From Calliphora vicina (lineage: Eukaryota; Arthropoda; Insecta; Diptera; Calliphoridae), in the NCBI RefSeq assembly GCF_958450345.1, contig NW_027052622.1:642404-706403 (forward strand): a stretch of DNA of 64,000 nt. The letters are read 5' to 3'. The position numbers and the translations under genes are program-made. The notes under the pieces are model-generated. The model worked only from the letters and a program-made list of their open reading frames with translations, ran no database searches and had not been told where the DNA came from. Positions within the stretch are counted from its first letter, which is position 1, and each line of letters opens with the position of its first letter. This document shows, in pieces, positions 48,301 through 63,300 of the stretch.

Positions 48301-51300
48301 GTATGTAATGTATGTAATGTATGTAATGTATGTAATGTATGTAATGTATGTAATGTATGTAATGTATGTAATGTATGTAATGTATGTAATGTATGTAATG
48401 TATGTAATGTATGTAATGTATGTAATGTATGTAATGTATGTAATGTATGTAATGTATGTAATGTATGTAATGTATGTAATGTATGTAATGTATGTAATGT
48501 ATGTAATGTATGTAATGTATGTAATGTATGTAATGTATGTAATGTATGTAATGTATGTAATGTATGTAATGTATGTAATGTATGTAATGTATGTAATGTA
48601 TGTAATGTATGTAATGTATGTAATGTATGTAATGTATGTAATGTATGTAATGTATGTAATGTATGTAATGTATGTAATGTATGTAATGTATGTAATGTAT
48701 GTAATGTATGTAATGTATGTAATGTATGTAATGTATGTAATGTATGTAATGTATGTAATGTATGTAATGTATGTAATGTATGTAATGTATGTAATGTATG
48801 TAATGTATGTAATGTATGTAATGTATGTAATGTATGTAATGTATGTAATGTATGTAATGTATGTAATGTATGTAATGTATGTAATGTATGTAATGTATGT
48901 AATGTATGTAATGTATGTAATGTATGTAATGTATGTAATGTATGTAATGTATGTAATGTATGTAATGTATGTAATGTATGTAATGTATGTAATGTATGTA
49001 ATGTATGTAATGTATGTAATGTATGTAATGTATGTAATGTATGTAATGTATGTAATGTATGTAATGTATGTAATGTATGTAATGTATGTAATGTATGTAA
49101 TGTATGTAATGTATGTAATGTATGTAATGTATGTAATGTATGTAATGTATGTAATGTATGTAATGTATGTAATGTATGTAATGTATGTAATGTATGTAAT
49201 GTATGTAATGTATGTAATGTATGTAATGTATGTAATGTATGTAATGTATGTAATGTATGTAATGTATGTAATGTATGTAATGTATGTAATGTATGTAATG
49301 TATGTAATGTATGTAATGTATGTAATGTATGTAATGTATGTAATGTATGTAATGTATGTAATGTATGTAATGTATGTAATGTATGTAATGTATGTAATGT
49401 ATGTAATGTATGTAATGTATGTAATGTATGTAATGTATGTAATGTATGTAATGTATGTAATGTATGTAATGTATGTAATGTATGTAATGTATGTAATGTA
49501 TGTAATGTATGTAATGTATGTAATGTATGTAATGTATGTAATGTATGTAATGTATGTAATGTATGTAATGTATGTAATGTATGTAATGTATGTAATGTAT
49601 GTAATGTATGTAATGTATGTAATGTATGTAATGTATGTAATGTATGTAATGTATGTAATGTATGTAATGTATGTAATGTATGTAATGTATGTAATGTATG
49701 TAATGTATGTAATGTATGTAATGTATGTAATGTATGTAATGTATGTAATGTATGTAATGTATGTAATGTATGTAATGTATGTAATGTATGTAATGTATGT
49801 AATGTATGTAATGTATGTAATGTATGTAATGTATGTAATGTATGTAATGTATGTAATGTATGTAATGTATGTAATGTATGTAATGTATGTAATGTATGTA
49901 ATGTATGTAATGTATGTAATGTATGTAATGTATGTAATGTATGTAATGTATGTAATGTATGTAATGTATGTAATGTATGTAATGTATGTAATGTATGTAA
50001 TGTATGTAATGTATGTAATGTATGTAATGTATGTAATGTATGTAATGTATGTAATGTATGTAATGTATGTAATGTATGTAATGTATGTAATGTATGTAAT
50101 GTATGTAATGTATGTAATGTATGTAATGTATGTAATGTATGTAATGTATGTAATGTATGTAATGTATGTAATGTATGTAATGTATGTAATGTATGTAATG
50201 TATGTAATGTATGTAATGTATGTAATGTATGTAATGTATGTAATGTATGTAATGTATGTAATGTATGTAATGTATGTAATGTATGTAATGTATGTAATGT
50301 ATGTAATGTATGTAATGTATGTAATGTATGTAATGTATGTAATGTATGTAATGTATGTAATGTATGTAATGTATGTAATGTATGTAATGTATGTAATGTA
50401 TGTAATGTATGTAATGTATGTAATGTATGTAATGTATGTAATGTATGTAATGTATGTAATGTATGTAATGTATGTAATGTATGTAATGTATGTAATGTAT
50501 GTAATGTATGTAATGTATGTAATGTATGTAATGTATGTAATGTATGTAATGTATGTAATGTATGTAATGTATGTAATGTATGTAATGTATGTAATGTATG
50601 TAATGTATGTAATGTATGTAATGTATGTAATGTATGTAATGTATGTAATGTATGTAATGTATGTAATGTATGTAATGTATGTAATGTATGTAATGTATGT
50701 AATGTATGTAATGTATGTAATGTATGTAATGTATGTAATGTATGTAATGTATGTAATGTATGTAATGTATGTAATGTATGTAATGTATGTAATGTATGTA
50801 ATGTATGTAATGTATGTAATGTATGTAATGTATGTAATGTATGTAATGTATGTAATGTATGTAATGTATGTAATGTATGTAATGTATGTAATGTATGTAA
50901 TGTATGTAATGTATGTAATGTATGTAATGTATGTAATGTATGTAATGTATGTAATGTATGTAATGTATGTAATGTATGTAATGTATGTAATGTATGTAAT
51001 GTATGTAATGTATGTAATGTATGTAATGTATGTAATGTATGTAATGTATGTAATGTATGTAATGTATGTAATGTATGTAATGTATGTAATGTATGTAATG
51101 TATGTAATGTATGTAATGTATGTAATGTATGTAATGTATGTAATGTATGTAATGTATGTAATGTATGTAATGTATGTAATGTATGTAATGTATGTAATGT
51201 ATGTAATGTATGTAATGTATGTAATGTATGTAATGTATGTAATGTATGTAATGTATGTAATGTATGTAATGTATGTAATGTATGTAATGTATGTAATGTA

Positions 51301-54300
51301 TGTAATGTATGTAATGTATGTAATGTATGTAATGTATGTAATGTATGTAATGTATGTAATGTATGTAATGTATGTAATGTATGTAATGTATGTAATGTAT
51401 GTAATGTATGTAATGTATGTAATGTATGTAATGTATGTAATGTATGTAATGTATGTAATGTATGTAATGTATGTAATGTATGTAATGTATGTAATGTATG
51501 TAATGTATGTAATGTATGTAATGTATGTAATGTATGTAATGTATGTAATGTATGTAATGTATGTAATGTATGTAATGTATGTAATGTATGTAATGTATGT
51601 AATGTATGTAATGTATGTAATGTATGTAATGTATGTAATGTATGTAATGTATGTAATGTATGTAATGTATGTAATGTATGTAATGTATGTAATGTATGTA
51701 ATGTATGTAATGTATGTAATGTATGTAATGTATGTAATGTATGTAATGTATGTAATGTATGTAATGTATGTAATGTATGTAATGTATGTAATGTATGTAA
51801 TGTATGTAATGTATGTAATGTATGTAATGTATGTAATGTATGTAATGTATGTAATGTATGTAATGTATGTAATGTATGTAATGTATGTAATGTATGTAAT
51901 GTATGTAATGTATGTAATGTATGTAATGTATGTAATGTATGTAATGTATGTAATGTATGTAATGTATGTAATGTATGTAATGTATGTAATGTATGTAATG
52001 TATGTAATGTATGTAATGTATGTAATGTATGTAATGTATGTAATGTATGTAATGTATGTAATGTATGTAATGTATGTAATGTATGTAATGTATGTAATGT
52101 ATGTAATGTATGTAATGTATGTAATGTATGTAATGTATGTAATGTATGTAATGTATGTAATGTATGTAATGTATGTAATGTATGTAATGTATGTAATGTA
52201 TGTAATGTATGTAATGTATGTAATGTATGTAATGTATGTAATGTATGTAATGTATGTAATGTATGTAATGTATGTAATGTATGTAATGTATGTAATGTAT
52301 GTAATGTATGTAATGTATGTAATGTATGTAATGTATGTAATGTATGTAATGTATGTAATGTATGTAATGTATGTAATGTATGTAATGTATGTAATGTATG
52401 TAATGTATGTAATGTATGTAATGTATGTAATGTATGTAATGTATGTAATGTATGTAATGTATGTAATGTATGTAATGTATGTAATGTATGTAATGTATGT
52501 AATGTATGTAATGTATGTAATGTATGTAATGTATGTAATGTATGTAATGTATGTAATGTATGTAATGTATGTAATGTATGTAATGTATGTAATGTATGTA
52601 ATGTATGTAATGTATGTAATGTATGTAATGTATGTAATGTATGTAATGTATGTAATGTATGTAATGTATGTAATGTATGTAATGTATGTAATGTATGTAA
52701 TGTATGTAATGTATGTAATGTATGTAATGTATGTAATGTATGTAATGTATGTAATGTATGTAATGTATGTAATGTATGTAATGTATGTAATGTATGTAAT
52801 GTATGTAATGTATGTAATGTATGTAATGTATGTAATGTATGTAATGTATGTAATGTAATGTATGTAATGTATGTAATGTATGTAATGTATGTAATGTATG
52901 TAATGTATGTAATGTATGTAATGTATGTAATGTATGTAATGTATGTAATGTATGTAATGTATGTAATGTATGTAATGTATGTAATGTATGTAATGTATGT
53001 AATGTATGTAATGTATGTAATGTATGTAATGTATGTAATGTATGTAATGTATGTAATGTATGTAATGTATGTAATGTATGTAATGTATGTAATGTATGTA
53101 ATGTATGTAATGTATGTAATGTATGTAATGTATGTAATGTATGTAATGTATGTAATGTATGTAATGTATGTAATGTATGTAATGTATGTAATGTATGTAA
53201 TGTATGTAATGTATGTAATGTATGTAATGTATGTAATGTATGTAATGTATGTAATGTATGTAATGTATGTAATGTATGTAATGTATGTAATGTATGTAAT
53301 GTATGTAATGTATGTAATGTATGTAATGTATGTAATGTATGTAATGTATGTAATGTATGTAATGTATGTAATGTATGTAATGTATGTAATGTATGTAATG
53401 TATGTAATGTATGTAATGTATGTAATGTATGTAATGTATGTAATGTATGTAATGTATGTAATGTATGTAATGTATGTAATGTATGTAATGTATGTAATGT
53501 ATGTAATGTATGTATTAATGTATGTAATGTATGTAATGTATGTAATGTATGTAATGTATGTAATGTATGTAATGTATGTAATGTATGTAATGTATGTAAT
53601 GTATGTAATGTATGTAATGTATGTAATGTATGTAATGTATGTAATGTATGTAATGTATGTAATGTATGTAATGTATGTAATGTATTGTAATGTATGTAAT
53701 GTATGTAATGTATGTAATGTATGTAATGTATGTAATGTATGTAATGTATGTAATGTATGTAATGTATGTAATGTATGTAATGTATGTAATGTATGTAATG
53801 TATGTAATGTATGTAATGTATGTAATGTATGTAATGTATGTAATGTATGTAATGTATGTAATGTATGTAATGTATGTAATGTATGTAATGTATGTAATGT
53901 ATGTAATGTATGTAATGTATGTAATGTATGTAATGTATGTAATGTATGTAATGTATGTAATGTATGTAATGTATGTAATGTATGTAATGTATGTAATGTA
54001 TGTAATGTATGTAATGTATGTAATGTATGTAATGTATGTAATGTATGTAATGTATGTAATGTATGTAATGTATGTAATGTATGTAATGTATGTAATGTAT
54101 GTAATGTATGTAATGTATGTAATGTATGTAATGTATGTAATGTATGTAATGTATGTAATGTATGTAATGTATGTAATGTATGTAATGTATGTAATGTATG
54201 TAATGTATGTAATGTATGTAATGTATGTAATGTATGTAATGTATGTAATGTATGTAATGTATGTAATGTATGTAATGTATGTAATGTATGTAATGTATGT

Positions 54301-56194
54301 AATGTATGTAATGTATGTAATGTATGTAATGTATGTAATGTATGTAATGTATGTAATGTATGTAATGTATGTAATGTATGTAATGTATGTAATGTATGTA
54401 ATGTATGTAATGTATGTAATGTATGTAATGTATGTAATGTATGTAATGTATGTAATGTATGTAATGTATGTAATGTATGTAATGTATGTAATGTATGTAA
54501 TGTATGTAATGTATGTAATGTATGTAATGTATGTAATGTATGTAATGTATGTAATGTATGTAATGTATGTAATGTATGTAATGTATGTAATGTATGTAAT
54601 GTATGTAATGTATGTAATGTATGTAATGTATGTAATGTATGTAATGTATGTAATGTATGTAATGTATGTAATGTATGTAATGTATGTAATGTATGTAATG
54701 TATGTAATGTATGTAATGTATGTAATGTATGTAATGTATGTAATGTATGTAATGTATGTAATGTATGTAATGTATGTAATGTATGTAATGTATGTAATGT
54801 ATGTAATGTATGTAATGTATGTAATGTATGTAATGTATGTAATGTATGTAATGTATGTAATGTATGTAATGTATGTAATGTATGTAATGTATGTAATGTA
54901 TGTAATGTATGTAATGTATGTAATGTATGTAATGTATGTAATGTATGTAATGTATGTAATGTATGTAATGTATGTAATGTATGTAATGTATGTAATGTAT
55001 GTAATGTATGTAATGTATGTAATGTATGTAATGTATGTAATGTATGTAATGTATGTAATGTATGTAATGTATGTAATGTATGTAATGTATGTAATGTATG
55101 TAATGTATGTAATGTATGTAATGTATGTAATGTATGTAATGTATGTAATGTATGTAATGTATGTAATGTATGTAATGTATGTAATGTATGTAATGTATGT
55201 AATGTATGTAATGTATGTAATGTATGTAATGTATGTAATGTATGTAATGTATGTAATGTATGTAATGTATGTAATGTATGTAATGTATGTAATGTATGTG
55301 TATGTATGTAATGTATGTAATGTATGTAATGTATGTAATGTATGTAATGTATGTATGTAATGTATGTAATGTATGTAATGTATGTAATGTATGTAATGTA
55401 TGTAATGTATGTAATGTATGTAATGTATGTAATGTATGTAATGTATGTAATGTATGTAATGTATGTAATGTATGTAATGTATGTAATGTATGTAATGTAA
55501 TGTATGTAATGTATGTAATGTATGTAATGTATGTAATGTATGTAATGTATGTAATGTATGTAATGTATGTAATGTATGTAATGTATGTAATGTAATGTAT
55601 GTAATGTATAATGTATGTAATGTATGTAATGTATGTAATGTTGTAATGTATGTAATGTATGTAATGTATGTAATGTATGTAATGTATGTAATATGTATGT
55701 ATGTATGTAATGTATGTAATGTATGTAATGTATGTAATGTATGTAATGTATGTAATGTATGTAATGTATGTAATGTATGTAATGTATGTAATGTATGTAA
55801 TGTATGTAATGTATGTAATGTATGTAATGTATGTAATGTATGTAATGTATGTAATGTATGTAATGTATGTAATGTAATGTATGTAATGTATGTAATGTAT
55901 GTAATGTATGTAATGTATGTAATGTATGTAATGTATGTAATGTATGTAATGTATGTAATGTATGTAATGTATGTAATGTATGTAATGTATGTAATGTATG
56001 TAATGTATGTAATGTATGTAATGTATGTAATGTATGTAATGTATGTAATGTATGTAATGTATGTAATGTATGTAATGTATGTAATGTATGTAATGTATGT
56101 AATGTATGTAATGTATGTAATGTATGTAATGTATGTAATGTATGTAATGTATGTAATGTATGTAATGTATGTAATGTATGTAATGTATGTAATG
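45367..56194. repeat. 9-bp satellite AATGTATGT, block B
   Basis: About 1,200 copies. The first 7.5 kb is uniform. From 52856 on, irregular units appear: TAATGTAATG (52851-52860), TATTAATG (53513-53520), TATTGTAA (53683-53690), TATGTGTATGTATG (55295-55308), then a cluster between about 55350 and 55880 with TATGTATG, TAATGTAATG, GTATAATG, ATGTTGTAATG and TAATATGTATG. Most variants gain or lose a 4-bp TATG or 5-bp TAATG sub-unit. Confidence 0.98.
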
Positions 56195-57334
56195 TAGTGT
56201 TTATAAACCGGTTAACCGGTTAACCGAAAAACCGGTTTTTCTTCGAAATCTCGGTTTTTTGCGAACCGGTTAATTTAAAATGTTGATTTTCGGTTAACCG
56301 GTTTATCCGGTTTTTATCACTCGGTTAACCGGTTTTTAAAATTTGGGACTAAAATTAATAAATCTCATGTTTTTGCGAATTTTTAATATTCATTGTGTAC
56401 ACGTTATTGATCTGATTTGAAACCTAAACTACTGATTTACAATACAAACCTCTTTAGATTAATATTTTTAAGAATTATAATGATTCTACATAGTAGAGGA
56501 CGATGAATTTACTAAAAAACTTATTTGCACATAATGAAACTATTAAAAATTAAAATTAAATTCCGCATAATTCTATAAGTTTAGGCTAAATCTTACTAAT
56601 GATTCATTGAAAACTTAGTGATGACTTTACCAAACGTTAAATTGAATTCGATGTACATACCTTCTTTCAATAAATTTGACTTCTTTAGTGTGTTTTGTTC
56701 ATACAATTTTAATTTATTAATCATTTCGTTAGCTTTTCAGAAATATTACAGGAGAGACAAAAAACGTTCTAAAATCCATGATTTGAAATATTTTTAAAAT
56801 CGGATAATGGAGTTTTATTAATTATTTGGTATGATTTATAATGACAAATAATCACAGCTAAGAAGAAGTGCGTTTGCATCTTATAAGTCCTTTTTTGGGA
56901 CTTGTAACATTTTCTGTTTCATATCAGAAAGTCGAGGTGATAATAAATTTAAAAATGATCAAATATTTAATTAAAAAATTGATATACATTTTTTGGTTGA
57001 AATTTAATGAATAAACCAATAATTAAAACAAGTATTATATAGTTAGTAACATATTTATACTCAATTCCATTTGACTGAGATAATAATTTGACTCAGCTCT
57101 TTTATATATTTATAGTTATTTAATATTAACCATTCCTGACTACTAAAAACTACAAATTTTAAAGCTGTATATACTTTATTGGACATTTTATATTTTCTAC
57201 ACATATATGACGGTTAACCGGTTTAACCGGTTTTTTCGATGTCGGTTAACCGAAAAACCGGTTTTTTAAAAAAGGCCAATTTTCGGTTAACCGACAAACC
57301 GGTTTTTTAAAAAGTCGGTTTTTTATAAACACTA
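56195..57334. mobile_element. Non-autonomous hAT-type element inserted in the satellite
   Basis: Perfect 13-bp terminal inverted repeats, TAGTGTTTATAAA, fit the hAT YARNG start. The 8-bp duplication ATGTAATG (56187-56194 and 57335-57342) is exact, and excision with one copy restores the uninterrupted 9-bp array. Both ends carry many AACCGGTTAACCG palindromic motifs, with at least six CCGGTT occurrences per side, likely binding sites. The AT-rich middle (about 56400-57190) has no open frame of note. It needs transposase supplied in trans. Confidence 0.9.
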
Positions 57335-60300
57335 ATGTAATGTATGTAATGTATGTAATGTATGTAATGTATGTAATGTATGTAATGTATGTAATGTATG
57401 TAATGTATGTAATGTATGTAATGTATGTAATGTATGTAATGTATGTAATGTATGTAATGTATGTAATGTATGTAATGTATGTAATGTATGTAATGTATGT
57501 AATGTATGTAATGTATGTAATGTATGTAATGTATGTAATGTATGTAATGTATGTAATGTATGTAATGTATGTAATGTATGTAATGTATGTAATGTATGTA
57601 ATGTATGTAATGTATGTAATGTATGTAATGTATGTAATGTATGTAATGTATGTAATGTATGTAATGTATGTAATGTATGTAATGTATGTAATGTATGTAA
57701 TGTATGTAATGTATGTAATGTATGTAATGTATGTAATGTATGTAATGTATGTAATGTATGTAATGTATGTAATGTATGTAATGTATGTAATGTATGTAAT
57801 GTATGTAATGTATGTAATGTATGTAATGTATGTAATGTATGTAATGTATGTAATGTATGTAATGTATGTAATGTATGTAATGTATGTAATGTATGTAATG
57901 TATGTAATGTATGTAATGTATGTAATGTATGTAATGTATGTAATGTATGTAATGTATGTAATGTATGTAATGTATGTAATGTATGTAATGTATGTAATGT
58001 ATGTAATGTATGTAATGTATGTAATGTATGTAATGTATGTAATGTATGTAATGTATGTAATGTATGTAATGTATGTAATGTATGTAATGTATGTAATGTA
58101 TGTAATGTATGTAATGTATGTAATGTATGTAATGTATGTAATGTATGTAATGTATGTAATGTATGTAATGTATGTAATGTATGTAATGTATGTAATGTAT
58201 GTAATGTATGTAATGTATGTAATGTATGTAATGTATGTAATGTATGTAATGTATGTAATGTATGTAATGTATGTAATGTATGTAATGTATGTAATGTATG
58301 TAATGTATGTAATGTATGTAATGTATGTAATGTATGTAATGTATGTAATGTATGTAATGTATGTAATGTATGTAATGTATGTAATGTATGTAATGTATGT
58401 AATGTATGTAATGTATGTAATGTATGTAATGTATGTAATGTATGTAATGTATGTAATGTATGTAATGTATGTAATGTATGTAATGTATGTAATGTATGTA
58501 ATGTATGTAATGTATGTAATGTATGTAATGTATGTAATGTATGTAATGTATGTAATGTATGTAATGTATGTAATGTATGTAATGTATGTAATGTATGTAA
58601 TGTATGTAATGTATGTAATGTATGTAATGTATGTAATGTATGTAATGTATGTAATGTATGTAATGTATGTAATGTATGTAATGTATGTAATGTATGTAAT
58701 GTATGTAATGTATGTAATGTATGTAATGTATGTAATGTATGTAATGTATGTAATGTATGTAATGTATGTAATGTATGTAATGTATGTAATGTATGTAATG
58801 TATGTAATGTATGTAATGTATGTAATGTATGTAATGTATGTAATGTATGTAATGTATGTAATGTATGTAATGTATGTAATGTATGTAATGTATGTAATGT
58901 ATGTAATGTATGTAATGTATGTAATGTATGTAATGTATGTAATGTATGTAATGTATGTAATGTATGTAATGTATGTAATGTATGTAATGTATGTAATGTA
59001 TGTAATGTATGTAATGTATGTAATGTATGTAATGTATGTAATGTATGTAATGTATGTAATGTATGTAATGTATGTAATGTATGTAATGTATGTAATGTAT
59101 GTAATGTATGTAATGTATGTAATGTATGTAATGTATGTAATGTATGTAATGTATGTAATGTATGTAATGTATGTAATGTATGTAATGTATGTAATGTATG
59201 TAATGTATGTAATGTATGTAATGTATGTAATGTATGTAATGTATGTAATGTATGTAATGTATGTAATGTATGTAATGTATGTAATGTATGTACATGTATG
59301 TAATGTATGTAATGTATGTAATGTATGTAATGTATGTAATGTATGTAATGTATGTAATGTATGTAATGTATGTAATGTATGTAATGTATGTAATGTATGT
59401 AATGTATGTAATGTATGTAATGTATGTAATGTATGTAATGTATGTAATGTATGTAATGTATGTAATGTATGTAATGTATGTAATGTATGTAATGTATGTA
59501 ATGTATGTAATGTATGTAATGTATGTAATGTATGTAATGTATGTAATGTATGTAATGTATGTAATGTATGTAATGTATGTAATGTATGTAATGTATGTAA
59601 TGTATGTAATGTATGTAATGTATGTAATGTATGTAATGTATGTAATGTATGTAATGTATGTAATGTATGTAATGTATGTAATGTATGTAATGTATGTAAT
59701 GTATGTAATGTATGTAATGTATGTAATGTATGTAATGTATGTAATGTATGTAATGTATGTAATGTATGTAATGTATGTAATGTATGTAATGTATGTAATG
59801 TATGTAATGTATGTAATGTATGTAATGTATGTAATGTATGTAATGTATGTAATGTATGTAATGTATGTAATGTATGTAATGTATGTAATGTATGTAATGT
59901 ATGTAATGTATGTAATGTATGTAATGTATGTAATGTATGTAATGTATGTAATGTATGTAATGTATGTAATGTATGTAATGTATGTAATGTATGTAATGTA
60001 TGTAATGTATGTAATGTATGTAATGTATGTAATGTATGTAATGTATGTAATGTATGTAATGTATGTAATGTATGTAATGTATGTAATGTATGTAATGTAT
60101 GTAATGTATGTAATGTATGTAATGTATGTAATGTATGTAATGTATGTAATGTATGTAATGTATGTAATGTATGTAATGTATGTAATGTATGTAATGTATG
60201 TAATGTATGTAATGTATGTAATGTATGTAATGTATGTAATGTATGTAATGTATGTAATGTATGTAATGTATGTAATGTATGTAATGTATGTAATGTATGT

Positions 60301-63300
60301 AATGTATGTAATGTATGTAATGTATGTAATGTATGTAATGTATGTAATGTATGTAATGTATGTAATGTATGTAATGTATGTAATGTATGTAATGTATGTA
60401 ATGTATGTAATGTATGTAATGTATGTAATGTATGTAATGTATGTAATGTATGTAATGTATGTAATGTATGTAATGTATGTAATGTATGTAATGTATGTAA
60501 TGTATGTAATGTATGTAATGTATGTAATGTATGTAATGTATGTAATGTATGTAATGTATGTAATGTATGTAATGTATGTAATGTATGTAATGTATGTAAT
60601 GTATGTAATGTATGTAATGTATGTAATGTATGTAATGTATGTAATGTATGTAATGTATGTAATGTATGTAATGTATGTAATGTATGTAATGTATGTAATG
60701 TATGTAATGTATGTAATGTATGTAATGTATGTAATGTATGTAATGTATGTAATGTATGTAATGTATGTAATGTATGTAATGTATGTAATGTATGTAATGT
60801 ATGTAATGTATGTAATGTATGTAATGTATGTAATGTATGTAATGTATGTAATGTATGTAATGTATGTAATGTATGTAATGTATGTAATGTATGTAATGTA
60901 TGTAATGTATGTAATGTATGTAATGTATGTAATGTATGTAATGTATGTAATGTATGTAATGTATGTAATGTATGTAATGTATGTAATGTATGTAATGTAT
61001 GTAATGTATGTAATGTATGTAATGTATGTAATGTATGTAATGTATGTAATGTATGTAATGTATGTAATGTATGTAATGTATGTAATGTATGTAATGTATG
61101 TAATGTATGTAATGTATGTAATGTATGTAATGTATGTAATGTATGTAATGTATGTAATGTATGTAATGTATGTAATGTATGTAATGTATGTAATGTATGT
61201 AATGTATGTAATGTATGTAATGTATGTAATGTATGTAATGTATGTAATGTATGTAATGTATGTAATGTATGTAATGTATGTAATGTATGTAATGTATGTA
61301 ATGTATGTAATGTATGTAATGTATGTAATGTATGTAATGTATGTAATGTATGTAATGTATGTAATGTATGTAATGTATGTAATGTATGTAATGTATGTAA
61401 TGTATGTAATGTATGTAATGTATGTAATGTATGTAATGTATGTAATGTATGTAATGTATGTAATGTATGTAATGTATGTAATGTATGTAATGTATGTAAT
61501 GTATGTAATGTATGTAATGTATGTAATGTATGTAATGTATGTAATGTATGTAATGTATGTAATGTATGTAATGTATGTAATGTATGTAATGTATGTAATG
61601 TATGTAATGTATGTAATGTATGTAATGTATGTAATGTATGTAATGTATGTAATGTATGTAATGTATGTAATGTATGTAATGTATGTAATGTATGTAATGT
61701 ATGTAATGTATGTAATGTATGTAATGTATGTAATGTATGTAATGTATGTAATGTATGTAATGTATGTAATGTATGTAATGTATGTAATGTATGTAATGTA
61801 TGTAATGTATGTAATGTATGTAATGTATGTAATGTATGTAATGTATGTAATGTATGTAATGTATGTAATGTATGTAATGTATGTAATGTATGTAATGTAT
61901 GTAATGTATGTAATGTATGTAATGTATGTAATGTATGTAATGTATGTAATGTATGTAATGTATGTAATGTATGTAATGTATGTAATGTATGTAATGTATG
62001 TAATGTATGTAATGTATGTAATGTATGTAATGTATGTAATGTATGTAATGTATGTAATGTATGTAATGTATGTAATGTATGTAATGTATGTAATGTATGT
62101 AATGTATGTAATGTATGTAATGTATGTAATGTATGTAATGTATGTAATGTATGTAATGTATGTAATGTATGTAATGTATGTAATGTATGTAATGTATGTA
62201 ATGTATGTAATGTATGTAATGTATGTAATGTATGTAATGTATGTAATGTATGTAATGTATGTAATGTATGTAATGTATGTAATGTATGTAATGTATGTAA
62301 TGTATGTAATGTATGTAATGTATGTAATGTATGTAATGTATGTAATGTATGTAATGTATGTAATGTATGTAATGTATGTAATGTATGTAATGTATGTAAT
62401 GTATGTAATGTATGTAATGTATGTAATGTATGTAATGTATGTAATGTATGTAATGTATGTAATGTATGTAATGTATGTAATGTATGTAATGTATGTAATG
62501 TATGTAATGTATGTAATGTATGTAATGTATGTAATGTATGTAATGTATGTAATGTATGTAATGTATGTAATGTATGTAATGTATGTAATGTATGTAATGT
62601 ATGTAATGTATGTAATGTATGTAATGTATGTAATGTATGTAATGTATGTAATGTATGTAATGTATGTAATGTATGTAATGTATGTAATGTATGTAATGTA
62701 TGTAATGTATGTAATGTATGTAATGTATGTAATGTATGTAATGTATGTAATGTATGTAATGTATGTAATGTATGTAATGTATGTAATGTATGTAATGTAT
62801 GTAATGTATGTAATGTATGTAATGTATGTAATGTATGTAATGTATGTAATGTATGTAATGTATGTAATGTATGTAATGTATGTAATGTATGTAATGTATG
62901 TAATGTATGTAATGTATGTAATGTATGTAATGTATGTAATGTATGTAATGTATGTAATGTATGTAATGTATGTAATGTATGTAATGTATGTAATGTATGT
63001 AATGTATGTAATGTATGTAATGTATGTAATGTATGTAATGTATGTAATGTATGTAATGTATGTAATGTATGTAATGTATGTAATGTATGTAATGTATGTA
63101 ATGTATGTAATGTATGTAATGTATGTAATGTATGTAATGTATGTAATGTATGTAATGTATGTAATGTATGTAATGTATGTAATGTATGTAATGTATGTAA
63201 TGTATGTAATGTATGTAATGTATGTAATGTATGTAATGTATGTAATGTATGTAATGTATGTAATGTATGTAATGTATGTAATGTATGTAATGTATGTAAT

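Noticed and set aside
45374..59295. Long repeat-encoded frames in satellite blocks B and C
   Set aside because: Same artefact; their ends simply coincide with irregular satellite units or element borders.
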